Shown piece by piece: positions 1 to 9,700 of a DNA stretch of 64,000 bases (position 1 is its first letter; each line of letters starts with the position of its first letter). The notes beneath the pieces were generated by a model. It ran no database searches and was not told the origin of the DNA. It saw only the letters and a program-made list of their open reading frames with translations. The position numbers and the translations under genes were made by a program. This DNA is from UBA7332 sp051652645. Its GTDB lineage: Bacteria; Bacteroidota; Bacteroidia; Bacteroidales; UBA7332. The stretch covers positions 1 through 64,000 of the forward strand of contig JBOFUP010000094.1 of NCBI GenBank assembly GCA_051652645.1, in the 5' to 3' direction.

Positions 1-104
1 CCTTTGTGAACTTAATAGGAAAATGCGGTAGAAATGGTAGAGTTTCCCAAAAGAATTCCACTAATTTATTTCTTGTAACTATTAAAATAATTGACAATTT
101 GGAG

Positions 105-1427
105 ATGAAAGTACTAAAGTTTGGTGGTACATCTGTGGGTTCTGCACAGAGAATGAAGGAAGTTGCAAAACTTATATGCAATGGTGAAAGAAACTTAGTT
201 GTTCTTTCCGCTATGTCGGGAACTACCAATACGCTAGTCGAGATTTCTGACTACTTCTACAAGAAGAATCCAGATGGTGCAAGCGAAATAATCAATAAGC
301 TCGAGCGAACATATGCTCAACATATTGATGAGCTTTTCTCAACGGAGGAGTATAAGGAGAAAACAACACAAGGATGCAAACTGATATTTGACTATATCCG
401 ATCATTCTCGAAAGGACTTTTTACTCTTTTTGAAGAGAAAGTGGTGTTGGCTCAAGGTGAGTTAATCTCGACTCTTATGGTTAACAACTACCTAAATGAA
501 ACGGGTGTGAGATCAATACTTCTGCCTGCTCTCGAGTATATGAGAACAGACAAAAATGCTGAGCCTGATCTTCAATATACTAAAGAGAAGCTATCTCTGA
601 TGCTTGATCAGTACCCAGATACCCAACTGTTCATTACTCAGGGATATATCTGCCGCAATGCCTACAATGAGATTGATAATTTGCAACGAGGAGGAAGTGA
701 CTATACAGCATCACTTATTGGAGCGGCTATAGAAGCTCAAGAGATACAGATCTGGACAGATATTGATGGAATGCACAATAATGATCCTCGATTTGTTGAA
801 AAGACAGCTCCTGTTAGACAACTTCACTTTGAAGAGGCTGCTGAACTTGCTTATTTTGGTGCTAAAATACTTCACCCTACTTGTATACAACCTGCAAAAT
901 TGCACAATATACCAGTACGCTTATTAAACACTATGGAACCAAAAGCTCCTGGAACACTGATATCAAATGATACAGAGTGTGACAAAATAAAGGCTGTTGC
1001 AGCCAAGGATGGAATCACATCTATTAAAATAAAATCAGGCAGAATGCTGTTGGCTCATGGATTTATGCGTAAAGTATTTGAAATCTTTGAGAGCTATCAA
1101 ACAGCTGTTGATATGGTTACTACATCTGAAGTAGGTGTTTCGGTAACTATTGACAATACAAAACGCCTTAGCGAGATTGTTGCTGAGCTTAAGAAATTCG
1201 GCACTGTTAGCGTTGATGAGGACATGGTTATTATCTGTGTTGTTGGTGATCTTGAGTGGGAAAATATAGGCTTCGAATCTAGAGCTGTAAACGCACTTAA
1301 AGAGATACCTGTTAGGATGATATCATACGGTGGTAGCAACTACAACATATCATTCCTAATAAGAAAAGAGGATAAGCAAAGAGCTCTACAAGCTCTTAGT
1401 GATAACCTATTTATGACTCAAGAGTAA
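105..1427 (+). CDS. lysC: aspartate kinase (monofunctional)
   Basis: Catalyses ATP-dependent phosphorylation of aspartate, the first step of lysine, threonine, methionine and diaminopimelate synthesis, in the cytosol. The protein (440 residues from this start) opens with the amino-acid-kinase signature KFGGTSVGSAQRM, has the QGYICRN and GGSDYTA segments of the kinase core near residues 180-210, and ends in tandem ACT-like regulatory domains (about 300-440), typical of a lysine-sensitive monofunctional enzyme. The reading frame is open back to a GTG at position 6, but that extension of 33 residues is unlike the family, so the ATG directly before KVLKFGGTS is chosen. lysA follows after a hairpin, so the two lysine genes sit together. 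Allosteric inhibition by lysine is an inference from family membership. Confidence 0.95.
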   Translation: MKVLKFGGTSVGSAQRMKEVAKLICNGERNLVVLSAMSGTTNTLVEISDYFYKKNPDGASEIINKLERTYAQHIDELFSTEEYKEKTTQGCKLIFDYIRSFSKGLFTLFEEKVVLAQGELISTLMVNNYLNETGVRSILLPALEYMRTDKNAEPDLQYTKEKLSLMLDQYPDTQLFITQGYICRNAYNEIDNLQRGGSDYTASLIGAAIEAQEIQIWTDIDGMHNNDPRFVEKTAPVRQLHFEEAAELAYFGAKILHPTCIQPAKLHNIPVRLLNTMEPKAPGTLISNDTECDKIKAVAAKDGITSIKIKSGRMLLAHGFMRKVFEIFESYQTAVDMVTTSEVGVSVTIDNTKRLSEIVAELKKFGTVSVDEDMVIICVVGDLEWENIGFESRAVNALKEIPVRMISYGGSNYNISFLIRKEDKQRALQALSDNLFMTQE

Positions 1428-1457
1428 TTTAGAGAAGTATTACGATATTATATTAGA

Positions 1458-1500
1458 GCGGATTTACCTTACGGAAACGATAAGGTAGATTCGCTTTTTA
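1458..1500 (+). terminator. hairpin terminator after lysC
   Basis: Arms at 1458-1471 and 1481-1494 pair with G:T wobbles around a 9-nt loop and are followed by a run of five T. It sits between lysC and lysA and may attenuate rather than stop transcription into lysA, because no separate lysA promoter box was found. Confidence 0.75.
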
Positions 1501-1530
1501 CGAATTATATAAAAAGATCTTTATTATTTT

Positions 1531-2694
1531 ATGACTACAAACAAAGGGAACTTCCCAATTGATCAATTTAGAAGTCTTGAGACTCCTTTTTACTACTACG
1601 ACACTGAGATCTTACGTACGACACTAGACATTGTTAAACGTGAATCAGAAAAATACAACTTTCACATTCACTATGCAATAAAAGCGAATGCTAACCCAAA
1701 GATACTTAATATTATTCACTCATACGGCTTAGGTGTAGATTGTGTAAGTGGAGGGGAGATTCAAGCGGCTATTAATGCTGGATTTGATGCAAAAAAGATT
1801 GTTTTTGCTGGTGTTGGCAAATCTGACAAAGAGATAAACCTTGCACTAGAAAACGATATATTTTGTTTTAATGTTGAGTCAATACCTGAACTTGAAGTGA
1901 TAAATGAGCTTGCTGCCGCAAAAGGCAAAACAGCAAGAGTCGCTTTGCGAATTAACCCTGAAGTTGACGCTAAGACTCACCACTATATAACAACTGGTCT
2001 TAAAGAGAATAAATTTGGCATAAGCATGTTGAATCTTGATGCTATACTAAATAGGATTCCTTCTCTTAAGAATATAGATCTTGTAGGTACACACTTCCAC
2101 GTGGGATCACAAATAACAGACTACTCTGTCTTTGAGAACGTATGTGAACGTATTAATATCGTACAAGAGATCATCGAATCTAAAGGCATAGAGGTAAAGA
2201 TAATCAATGTAGGTGGTGGACTTGGAGTGAACTACGACAACCCAAATGAAGAGCCAATATCTGATTTTGCGCGTTATTTCGAGATTATGTACAAGAACCT
2301 AAAGGTTAAACCAACTCAAGAAGTGCACTTTGAACCAGGACGTTCTATCGTTTGTCAATGTGGTTCACTAATCACTAGAGTACTCTACATTAAGGAGGGA
2401 GTAAACAAGAAGTTCTCTATCGTAGATGGAGGAATGACTGAGCTTATTCGTCCTGCTCTGTATCAAGCATACCACAAGATCGAGAATATATCATCTAATG
2501 ATGTTGTTGATATTTATGACGTAGTAGGCCCTATTTGCGAATCTTCTGATGCTTTTGGAAAAGATGTTGAGCTGAACAAAGCAAAACGAGGTGATCTTAT
2601 AGCTATTCGTTCAGCTGGTGCATATGGTGAGATAATGGCTTCTCAGTACAACTGTCGTTCTTTGCCAGCTTCGTATCTAAGTGAGGAGTTGTAA
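1531..2694 (+). CDS. lysA: diaminopimelate decarboxylase
   Basis: PLP-dependent enzyme (387 residues, alanine-racemase-like fold III) that decarboxylates meso-diaminopimelate to lysine, the last step of the pathway begun by the neighbouring lysC. Visible signatures are the PLP lysine segment HYAIKANANP near residue 50, the HFHVGSQI segment near residue 190, the glycine-rich phosphate-binding INVGGGLGVNY near 230, the EPGRSIV segment near 270 and the C-terminal GPICESSDAFG plus GAYG, which complete the active site. Length matches the family. Only about 100 bp separates it from lysC, with a hairpin in between. Confidence 0.96.
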   Translation: MTTNKGNFPIDQFRSLETPFYYYDTEILRTTLDIVKRESEKYNFHIHYAIKANANPKILNIIHSYGLGVDCVSGGEIQAAINAGFDAKKIVFAGVGKSDKEINLALENDIFCFNVESIPELEVINELAAAKGKTARVALRINPEVDAKTHHYITTGLKENKFGISMLNLDAILNRIPSLKNIDLVGTHFHVGSQITDYSVFENVCERINIVQEIIESKGIEVKIINVGGGLGVNYDNPNEEPISDFARYFEIMYKNLKVKPTQEVHFEPGRSIVCQCGSLITRVLYIKEGVNKKFSIVDGGMTELIRPALYQAYHKIENISSNDVVDIYDVVGPICESSDAFGKDVELNKAKRGDLIAIRSAGAYGEIMASQYNCRSLPASYLSEEL

Positions 2695-2713
2695 TAATAA
2701 AATCCACTCTTAT

Positions 2714-3391
2714 ATGAGTAAGCTATTGAGATTGTTAAAACTAATAATAGTCACCTTCTTTATATCTAGTATAACGAGTGTAATTATTTTACGCTTTATC
2801 CCTGTGTACATTACTCCATTAATGCTCATCAGATCCACTCAGCAACTTCTAGAGGGTAATCCCATAAAGCTAGAACACAAATGGGTTCCTATTGAGAAGA
2901 TATCACCCAACTTAATACAAGCGGTTGTTGCCTCGGAGGATAATCTTTTTACCAATCATAATGGAGTTGATATTGATGCCATTAAGAATGCTATAGATTA
3001 TAACATGAAAGGAAAGAAGATAAGAGGTGGTAGTACTATCTCTCAACAGACAGCAAAGAATGTTTGGCTCTGGCCTGGTCGCAATTGGATAAGAAAGGGG
3101 CTAGAATTCTATTTCACTGTTATTATGGAGCTTGTATGGAGCAAAGAGCGTATTATGGAGGTATACCTCAACTCTATTGAGATGGGCAATGGTATATATG
3201 GAGCTGAGGCTGTAGCTAAATCTCACTTTAAAAAATCAGCATCTAAGCTTACTAAGTCTGAAGCTGCAACCATAGCTGCGACTCTTCCAAACCCAATAAA
3301 GTTCAATTCTAGTAAACCATCGTCATACGTACTAAGACGGAGAGATAAGATTATGCGGATAATGGATCTTATTGGTCCAGTAAATCTATAA
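2714..3391 (+). CDS. mtgA: monofunctional peptidoglycan glycosyltransferase
   Basis: GT51 enzyme that polymerises lipid II into glycan strands at the outer face of the inner membrane. The 225-residue protein starts with a transmembrane anchor (residues about 8-32, LKLIIVTFFISSITSVIIL) and carries the GT51 motifs in order: the catalytic glutamate in ASEDNLFTNHNG, RGGSTISQQTAKN, and KERIMEVYLNSIEMGNGIYG. No transpeptidase domain follows, so it is the monofunctional form. The ATG at 2714 is preferred over an upstream in-frame ATG at 2681 that would overlap lysA. It starts 19 bp after lysA and is probably cotranscribed. Confidence 0.94.
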   Translation: MSKLLRLLKLIIVTFFISSITSVIILRFIPVYITPLMLIRSTQQLLEGNPIKLEHKWVPIEKISPNLIQAVVASEDNLFTNHNGVDIDAIKNAIDYNMKGKKIRGGSTISQQTAKNVWLWPGRNWIRKGLEFYFTVIMELVWSKERIMEVYLNSIEMGNGIYGAEAVAKSHFKKSASKLTKSEAATIAATLPNPIKFNSSKPSSYVLRRRDKIMRIMDLIGPVNL

Positions 3392-3445
3392 TAGAAAAGA
3401 GATGAGTTAATGTGGTACACCACAAATAACTCATCTCTTTTCTAT
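3391..3445. terminator. bidirectional terminator between mtgA and the formate/nitrite channel
   Basis: Perfect 19-bp inverted repeat (3391-3409 with 3427-3445) around a 17-nt loop, with A-rich left and T-rich right edges, between two convergent genes. It would serve both strands. Confidence 0.85.
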
Positions 3446-3483
3446 ATCAGATTTAATCACTACAAATTAGTGTGTATATATTA

Positions 3484-4284
3484 TTAAGCTTCCTTCTTGA
3501 CTTTCTCAAAAATAAACCAGTAAGCAGCTCCAACAAATAACGCTCCTCCAACGATATTACCCAAAGTGGCAGGTATAAGGTTGTTGATGAACAACTGTGA
3601 GATTGTTGTTGAACCTCCCTCAAACATTGATAAAGGAATAAAGAACATGTTTGCTATGCTGTGTTCATAACCTATAGCAACGAAGCACATTACAGGCCAC
3701 CAAATAGCTATTATCTTACCAAAAGTATCCTTTGCTGACATACCTAACCACATAGCTAGACAAACCAACCAGTTTGCACCTATACCCTTAAAAAAGGTAA
3801 CCATAAAAGGGTTTGAAGTCTTTGATTCTGCAAGCTTATGAAGAGCTGATTGCCATGGCTCATAATGAAGAACTCCCGTGATATAAACCAAAAAATAGGC
3901 AAAGAAAAGAGCTCCAATAAAATTACCTAACCAAACAAGAGTCCAATTATAAAATGCAGCACTCCATGGCTGACGTCCACTCATAGTGTTTGGTATAAAG
4001 TATGCACAATTACCTGTAAATAATTCTCCTCCAGCTATTACAACTAACATTAATCCGATAGGAAAGGTAGCACCCATAAGTAATTTCTGCAACCCTGGAT
4101 TTGACTCCGATAATCCTGGCATACCATAACCTATCAATATTGATAGAAGCCCTCCCATAGCAATATAGACACCTGCTAGAAAACTCATTGACAAGGTTTT
4201 TGAAAATGGATAAGCGCCCTTTTCCATAGCAGATTTTCCTGCATAAGATACAATCTCCTTTGGAGAAAGAATATTCATACTCAT
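3484..4284 (-). CDS. formate/nitrite transporter family channel (FocA/NirC)
   Basis: Pentameric inner-membrane channel for small monovalent anions such as formate, nitrite or hydrosulfide. The 266-residue protein has six predicted membrane spans and the family signatures GGELFTGN (near residue 85), GNFIGALFFAY and the late GNIVGGALFVGAAYW. The FNT family length is about 260-290, so it is complete. The substrate cannot be decided from sequence; in a fermentative anaerobe formate is likely. It stands alone, with its own promoter upstream (4351-4382) and convergent to mtgA. Confidence 0.93.
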   Translation of the reverse strand: MSMNILSPKEIVSYAGKSAMEKGAYPFSKTLSMSFLAGVYIAMGGLLSILIGYGMPGLSESNPGLQKLLMGATFPIGLMLVVIAGGELFTGNCAYFIPNTMSGRQPWSAAFYNWTLVWLGNFIGALFFAYFLVYITGVLHYEPWQSALHKLAESKTSNPFMVTFFKGIGANWLVCLAMWLGMSAKDTFGKIIAIWWPVMCFVAIGYEHSIANMFFIPLSMFEGGSTTISQLFINNLIPATLGNIVGGALFVGAAYWFIFEKVKKEA

Positions 4285-4350
4285 ATATATTAAACTTTTT
4301 ATTTCTACTCTCTAATCGTTAATACACTTCTTTTTTTTCACAAGCGGGGA

Positions 4351-4382
4351 CAAAGATATGCAATATATCATAACTTCACAAA
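4351..4382 (-). promoter_or_regulatory. promoter of the formate/nitrite channel gene
   Basis: On the minus strand TTTG (4382-4379), a 20-bp spacer and TATCTTTG (4358-4351) match the Bacteroidales consensus TTTG-N19-21-TAnnTTTG exactly. The leader would be about 60 nt. Confidence 0.75.
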
Positions 4383-4424
4383 GATGTGATATCTATTATT
4401 TACTATAGATAAGATAATGACCAT

Positions 4425-4470
4425 ATAATAAAAGTGTGGACATAAATAATTATGTCCACACTTTTATTAT
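4425..4470 (-). terminator. terminator after tryptophanase
   Basis: Perfect 21-bp inverted repeat (4425-4445 with 4450-4470) with a 4-nt loop, 26 bp past the tryptophanase stop codon on the minus strand. Confidence 0.85.
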
Positions 4471-4495
4471 ACGATATCGATTATTCTATATTGAA

Positions 4496-5872
4496 TTACT
4501 TCGCACTTTTGAATTTACATGTGAAGTGTCTCATAATTGGAGCCTCCTCTGTAATTTCATAACCTCTGGTAATCTCTGAAGAGCGATCCATAAGATTCTT
4601 CATCGCTGCTGCTACAACATCCATGTGGTTGTTTGTATAAACACGACGAGGAATAGCCAGACGTAGAAGTTCTAATGCTGGATATCTGTTTTCACGAGTA
4701 ACAGGATCACGATCTGCTAGAACAGCCCCAATCTCTACACCACGAATTCCTGCCTCTTTGTATAGTTCTATACAAGCCGTTTGAGCTGGGAACTCCTCGC
4801 GTGGGACATTTGGAAGAAGACGTAATGCATCTACAAAGATTGCATGACCACCAGCAGGACGCTGATAAGGCACTCCATACTCATCTAGTTTCTGAGCTAG
4901 ATACTCCACTTGGCGTATACGAGTCTCTAGATAGTCAAATTCAGTACCCTCATCAAGACCTACAGCAAGAGCCTCTAGGTCTCTACCACTCATACCTCCA
5001 TAAGTAACATAACCTTCAAAACAGATATTGAATACTGAAGCTTGCTCAAACCAATCCTTACGACGAGTGGCAATAAATCCACCCATATTAACGATAGCGT
5101 CTTTCTTACTAGACATTGTCATTGCATCTCCCATCTCATACATCTCTGCTACAATCTCTTTGATTGTCTTATTCTCGTAGCCCTTCTCTCTTACCTTAAT
5201 AAAGTAAGCATTCTCTGCAAATCGAGCTGAGTCAAAAATAACTGGCTTACCAAACTCATCGGCAAGAGCACGCACTTGACGCACACACTCCATAGATACA
5301 GGTTGACCTCCAGCTGTATTATTTGTAACGGTAACCAAAATAAATGGAATGCGATCTTTATGTTCTTCCAAAGCTGCACGAAGCTTCTTGATACATACAT
5401 TACCCTTAAAAGGAACCTCAAGCTGTGTATCTTTTGCCTCATCAATAGTACAATCTAATGCTATAGCCTTTCTCGACTCAATGTGCCCTTTAGTTGTATC
5501 AAAGTGAGAGTTTCCTGGAATTATATTACCTTCTTTTACCAATACGGAGAATAGAACATTCTCTGCTGCTCTGCCTTGGTGAGTTGGCAGAAAATAATCA
5601 AATCCAAGTATTCTTTTTATTGTATCCTTTACTTTATGAAACGAACGAGCTCCAGCGTAGCTCTCATCACCTAACATCATGGCAGACCATTGATGCTGGC
5701 TCATTGCTCCAGTACCAGAATCGGTCAATAGATCAATATAAACATGTTCACTTCTAAGACTGAAAAGATTATAACCCGCCTCTTCAATCCATCTTTCACG
5801 CTCTTCTCTACTACTTCTGTAAAGAGGCTCTACCATCTTAATCTTGTAAGACTCTGCAAAAGGTAATTCCAT
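4496..5872 (-). CDS. tnaA: tryptophanase
   Basis: PLP-dependent beta-eliminating lyase that splits L-tryptophan into indole, pyruvate and ammonia. The 458-residue product aligns along its length with the tryptophanase/tyrosine phenol-lyase family: IDLLTDSGTGAMS, PTHQGRAAEN, DSARFAENAYFIK, and the PLP lysine in MSSKKDAIVNMGG (second lysine, residue 257). Two diagnostic places favour tryptophanase over tyrosine phenol-lyase: IRGVEIG, with isoleucine where the phenol-lyase has its substrate arginine, and MRHFT near the C-terminus, with histidine where the phenol-lyase has phenylalanine. The frame is open upstream to 5953 through the regulator's stop, but the ATG at 5872 gives the family N-terminus. 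The response regulator gene ends 52 bp upstream on the same strand. Confidence 0.93.
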   Translation of the reverse strand: MELPFAESYKIKMVEPLYRSSREERERWIEEAGYNLFSLRSEHVYIDLLTDSGTGAMSQHQWSAMMLGDESYAGARSFHKVKDTIKRILGFDYFLPTHQGRAAENVLFSVLVKEGNIIPGNSHFDTTKGHIESRKAIALDCTIDEAKDTQLEVPFKGNVCIKKLRAALEEHKDRIPFILVTVTNNTAGGQPVSMECVRQVRALADEFGKPVIFDSARFAENAYFIKVREKGYENKTIKEIVAEMYEMGDAMTMSSKKDAIVNMGGFIATRRKDWFEQASVFNICFEGYVTYGGMSGRDLEALAVGLDEGTEFDYLETRIRQVEYLAQKLDEYGVPYQRPAGGHAIFVDALRLLPNVPREEFPAQTACIELYKEAGIRGVEIGAVLADRDPVTRENRYPALELLRLAIPRRVYTNNHMDVVAAAMKNLMDRSSEITRGYEITEEAPIMRHFTCKFKSAK

Positions 5873-5924
5873 AGTACTTCTAATCTGTTTTTTATAGTAT
5901 ATATTTTTGCCTAAAAGGCTTTTA

Positions 5925-6578
5925 TTAGTCTGATAGTTTCCCAATAATTCCAAGCTGAATGGCTTTCATTATTAGTTGTGCTGTATTCTTCACATCCAAT
6001 TTAGAGAATATATTCTTTCTATGAGTCTCTATTGTATTTACAGATTTGCTAGTTCGTTGAGCAATCTCTTTTGTTGTTTCACCCTGGCATATAGCACGTA
6101 ATACCTCGAGCTCTTTGACAGACAAATTATCTTTACCATCTAGAACAACAAGCTCCTTGATAGTTGAACGTATAGCCGAGTCATAGTATGTATCTCCATC
6201 TAAGACTAACTCTACGGCTTGTATAATAGCATTAAGCCTAGCTGACTTTACGACAATTCCGTTTACTTTTAAATCTATTAGTTTCTTTAAAACCATCACC
6301 TCATCATGAAATGTATGAACTATGACAAGTAGTTTTGGATTAATCTTGCGAAGGCCCTCTATGAGTTCATACCCACTAACATCCGGCATCTCAAGATCAG
6401 TGATAAGCAGATCATAACTCTTTGCATTGGAAATAGTTATCGCGCTTAATGGGTTCTCTAATGCCGTGATATTATAAAGTGGATTCTGACCTAATAGACT
6501 TTGTGCTCCTATCAACATTAGCGGATGATCATCAACTAGCAATATTTTATACTCTTTATTTATCCGATCTAGCTGCAT
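5925..6578 (-). CDS. NarL/FixJ-type response regulator upstream of tryptophanase
   Basis: Transcription regulator of 217 residues. The receiver domain has the acidic pair D16-D17 (LLVDDHP), the phosphoacceptor D61 (LLITDLEMPD), T89 and K111. A LuxR-type HTH follows (about 150-215: LSVKELEVLRAICQGETTKEIA, then SVNTIETHRKNIFSKL). The ATG at 6578 is chosen; an extra 15 codons upstream look non-conserved. No histidine kinase lies nearby, so its partner is elsewhere. Being directly upstream of and on the same strand as tnaA, with no promoter box in the 52-bp gap, suggests cotranscription and possible control of indole production, which is inference. Confidence 0.9.
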   Translation of the reverse strand: MQLDRINKEYKILLVDDHPLMLIGAQSLLGQNPLYNITALENPLSAITISNAKSYDLLITDLEMPDVSGYELIEGLRKINPKLLVIVHTFHDEVMVLKKLIDLKVNGIVVKSARLNAIIQAVELVLDGDTYYDSAIRSTIKELVVLDGKDNLSVKELEVLRAICQGETTKEIAQRTSKSVNTIETHRKNIFSKLDVKNTAQLIMKAIQLGIIGKLSD

Positions 6579-6679
6579 TACAATTCTCCTAGTATTATTT
6601 AAATATATTTTAAGCCAAGACAACTTCTTATCACGCTGTAAATATATGTAAAGAAACAGAGACTACCAAAGAATTCAAT

Positions 6680-6687
6680 TAACTTTG
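6680..6687 (+). promoter_or_regulatory. -7 box of dnaE promoter
   Basis: TAACTTTG matches TAnnTTTG and lies 28 bp before the dnaE start; no clear TTTG is seen upstream. Confidence 0.6.
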
Positions 6688-6715
6688 TGCTAAACTTATA
6701 GACTATACCTACATA

Positions 6716-9700
6716 ATGCATTCATTTGTTCATCTACACGTACACTCACAATATTCAATACTTGACGGACAAGCCTCTATAGAGAGGATTGTAAGCAAGG
6801 CTATAGAGTATGGCATGCCTGCTGTAGCTCTCACTGACCATGGTAACATGTTTGGTGTTAAGGAATTCTTTAATACTGTATCAAAGAAAAACTCTAAGGT
6901 TGAGGGTGAGATTAAGAGAATAAAACAAGAGATTGAGAATAAAAAGAAGCTCAATGAAGGCAATGATAAATCTCTAGAGTCTCTTATTCTTGAACTCGAA
7001 ACAGCAAAAAAGAGACTACTAAAACCAATCATAGGATGTGAGGTATATGTAGCAAGACAAGGACGTCATGTAAAATCTGGAAGAGAACACCTTTCTGGCC
7101 ACCACCTTATACTTCTTGCAAAGAATAAAATAGGATATCACAATCTTATAAAGCTTGTATCTTTAGGTTGGATAGAGGGATTCTACGGTAGACCAAGAAT
7201 AGACAAAGAGCTTTTAGAAAAATATAGCGAGGGGCTTATCGTATCATCTGCATGTCTGGCTGGGGAAATCCCAAGGCTAGTCAAGGCAGGCAGAATGGAT
7301 GAGGCACAGAAGGCAATCGAGTCATTCAAGAAAATCTTTGGAGATGACTTCTATCTTGAAATGCAAAGACACGAGACATACGACTCTAACGCAAATCAAG
7401 AGGTTTATCCTGAACAAAAAGCTGTAAATATAGGCCTACGCGAACTATCACAAAGAACAGGGGTTAAGCTAATAGCGACGAACGATGTGCACTTTGTCAA
7501 TGCCGAAGATGCAGACGCTCACGACCACCTTCTTTGCCTAAACACAGGTGCCGATCTAAACGATCCTAAAAGAATGAGATACACAAAGCAGGAGTGGTTT
7601 AAAACTCCTCAAGAGATGTACTCAATATTTAGCGACATACCAGAATCACTAACAAACACACTTGAGATAGCAGACAAAGTAGAATTCTACTCAATAAATA
7701 GTGATGCTATCATGCCTATTTTCCCTCTTCCTGAGGGATTCAGCGATGATGGTGAATATCTTAGACACCTTACATATGTGGGAGCAGAAAAAAGATATCC
7801 CAACATGGATGAGGAGCATAAGGAGCGAATAGACTTTGAACTTGAGACTATTCTAAACATGGGATTCCCTGGTTACTTCTTAATTGTACAAGACTTTATA
7901 GCTGAGGCTAGAAAAATGGGTGTAGCTGTTGGCCCGGGACGTGGTTCTGCAGCAGGGTCAGCTGTGGCCTATTGCTTAGGCATTACAGATATTGACCCCA
8001 TAAAATATGATCTTCTTTTTGAGCGTTTCCTAAACCCTGACCGTATATCAATGCCCGATATTGATATTGACTTTGATGATGACGGTAGAGGTCAGGTTCT
8101 TCAATGGGTAACTGAAAAATATGGAAAAGAGAAAGTTGCACATATTATCACGTTTGGTACAATGGCTACCAAATCTGCCATTAAAGATGTTGCAAGAGTT
8201 CAAAAACTTCCTCTTAGCGAGTCTGACAGACTAACAAAACTAGTGCCCGACAAAATCCCTGATGTTAAGAAGGTTTCTGTTAAGGCCTCTATAGAGTATG
8301 TCAGAGAACTAAGAGATGCTGCTGAATCTCCAAACCAAATACTTCGTGACACAATGAAGTATGCTCAGATGCTTGAAGGGAATGTTAGAAACACTGGGGT
8401 GCATGCCTGTGGTGTAATTATCGGAAGGGATGACTTAACCAATTACGTCCCCATAAGCACAGCTGACGACAAAGAGAGTGGAGAAAAGATGCTGGTCACT
8501 CAATATGAAGGCTCGGTAATTGAAGATGTTGGGATGCTAAAGATGGACTTCTTGGGTCTTAAAACACTCTCAATAATAAAAGACGCTATAGAGAACGTAT
8601 CCATCACAACTGGTAAGAGTATAGATATTGCAGACATCTCACTAGAAGACCAAAAGACATTTGAACTATACAGCTCTGGTAAAACTACCGGAACGTTCCA
8701 GTTTGAATCCGCTGGTATGCAAAAATATCTTAGGGAGCTCAAGCCGACTACCTTTGAGGATCTAATTGCGATGAATGCACTCTACCGACCAGGGCCAATG
8801 GAGTACATACCATCCTTCGTTGCTCGTAAACATGGTAGAGAGCCTATAAGTTATGATATACCTATCATGGAGAGATACCTTAAGGATACTTATGGAATTA
8901 CGGTATATCAAGAGCAGGTGATGCTCCTCTCTAGACTACTTGCTAACTTTACTCGTGGTCAATCCGATGAGCTTCGAAAAGCAATGGGTAAGAAACTCAT
9001 TGACAAAATGAATGCTCTCAAGGTTAAATTCATGGAAGGGTGTAAATCCAATGGACATGACCTCAAGGTGTGTGAAAAGATTTGGGCTGACTGGGAAAAG
9101 TTTGCTTCATATGCATTTAACAAATCCCATGCAACTTGCTATTCTTGGGTGGCATACCAAACGGCATACCTAAAGGCCAATTATCCTTCGGAATATATGG
9201 CAGCGGTATTAAGTCGAAACATATCCAACATTACGGAGATTACTAAATTCATGGATGAGTGTAAATCTATGTCTATAGGTGTACTCGGCCCTGATGTAAA
9301 TGAGAGTCTCCACAAGTTCTCAGTAAACAAACGAGGTGATATCCGATTTGGATTAGGGGCTATTAAGGGTGTTGGAGAGAATGCTGTTCAGGCTATTATT
9401 GAAGAGAGACGAAAAGGTGGTCCTTTCACTAGCATCTTTAACTTCATCGAGAGAATCAACCTCTCTGCATGTAATAAAAAGAATATTGAAGGGCTAATCG
9501 TTGCTGGGGCATTCGATGGATTAGACGATATTCGTCGCGATCAATATTTTGCTGAGAATGAAAAAGGAGACCTATTCCTTGAGGCCTTGGTTAAATATGG
9601 CAATAAGATACAAGCCGACAGAGCGATGCAGACAAACTCTCTCTTTGGTGATGATCATGACTCAATAGCAATAGCTACTCCTGAAGTGCCTACTTGCGAG

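Noticed and set aside
6..104. N-terminal extension of aspartate kinase from a GTG at position 6
   Set aside because: The 33 extra residues are not aspartokinase-like and the bases CTTTG at 2-6 look like the end of a -7 box, placing the transcript start after that GTG.
1..104. Lysine riboswitch before lysC
   Set aside because: Only about 100 bp is visible, the leader after the possible -7 box is too short and no L-box features are apparent.
4496..5872. Tyrosine phenol-lyase instead of tryptophanase
   Set aside because: The substrate arginine of the phenol-lyase is replaced by isoleucine (IRGVEIG) and the C-terminal MRHFT carries the tryptophanase histidine.
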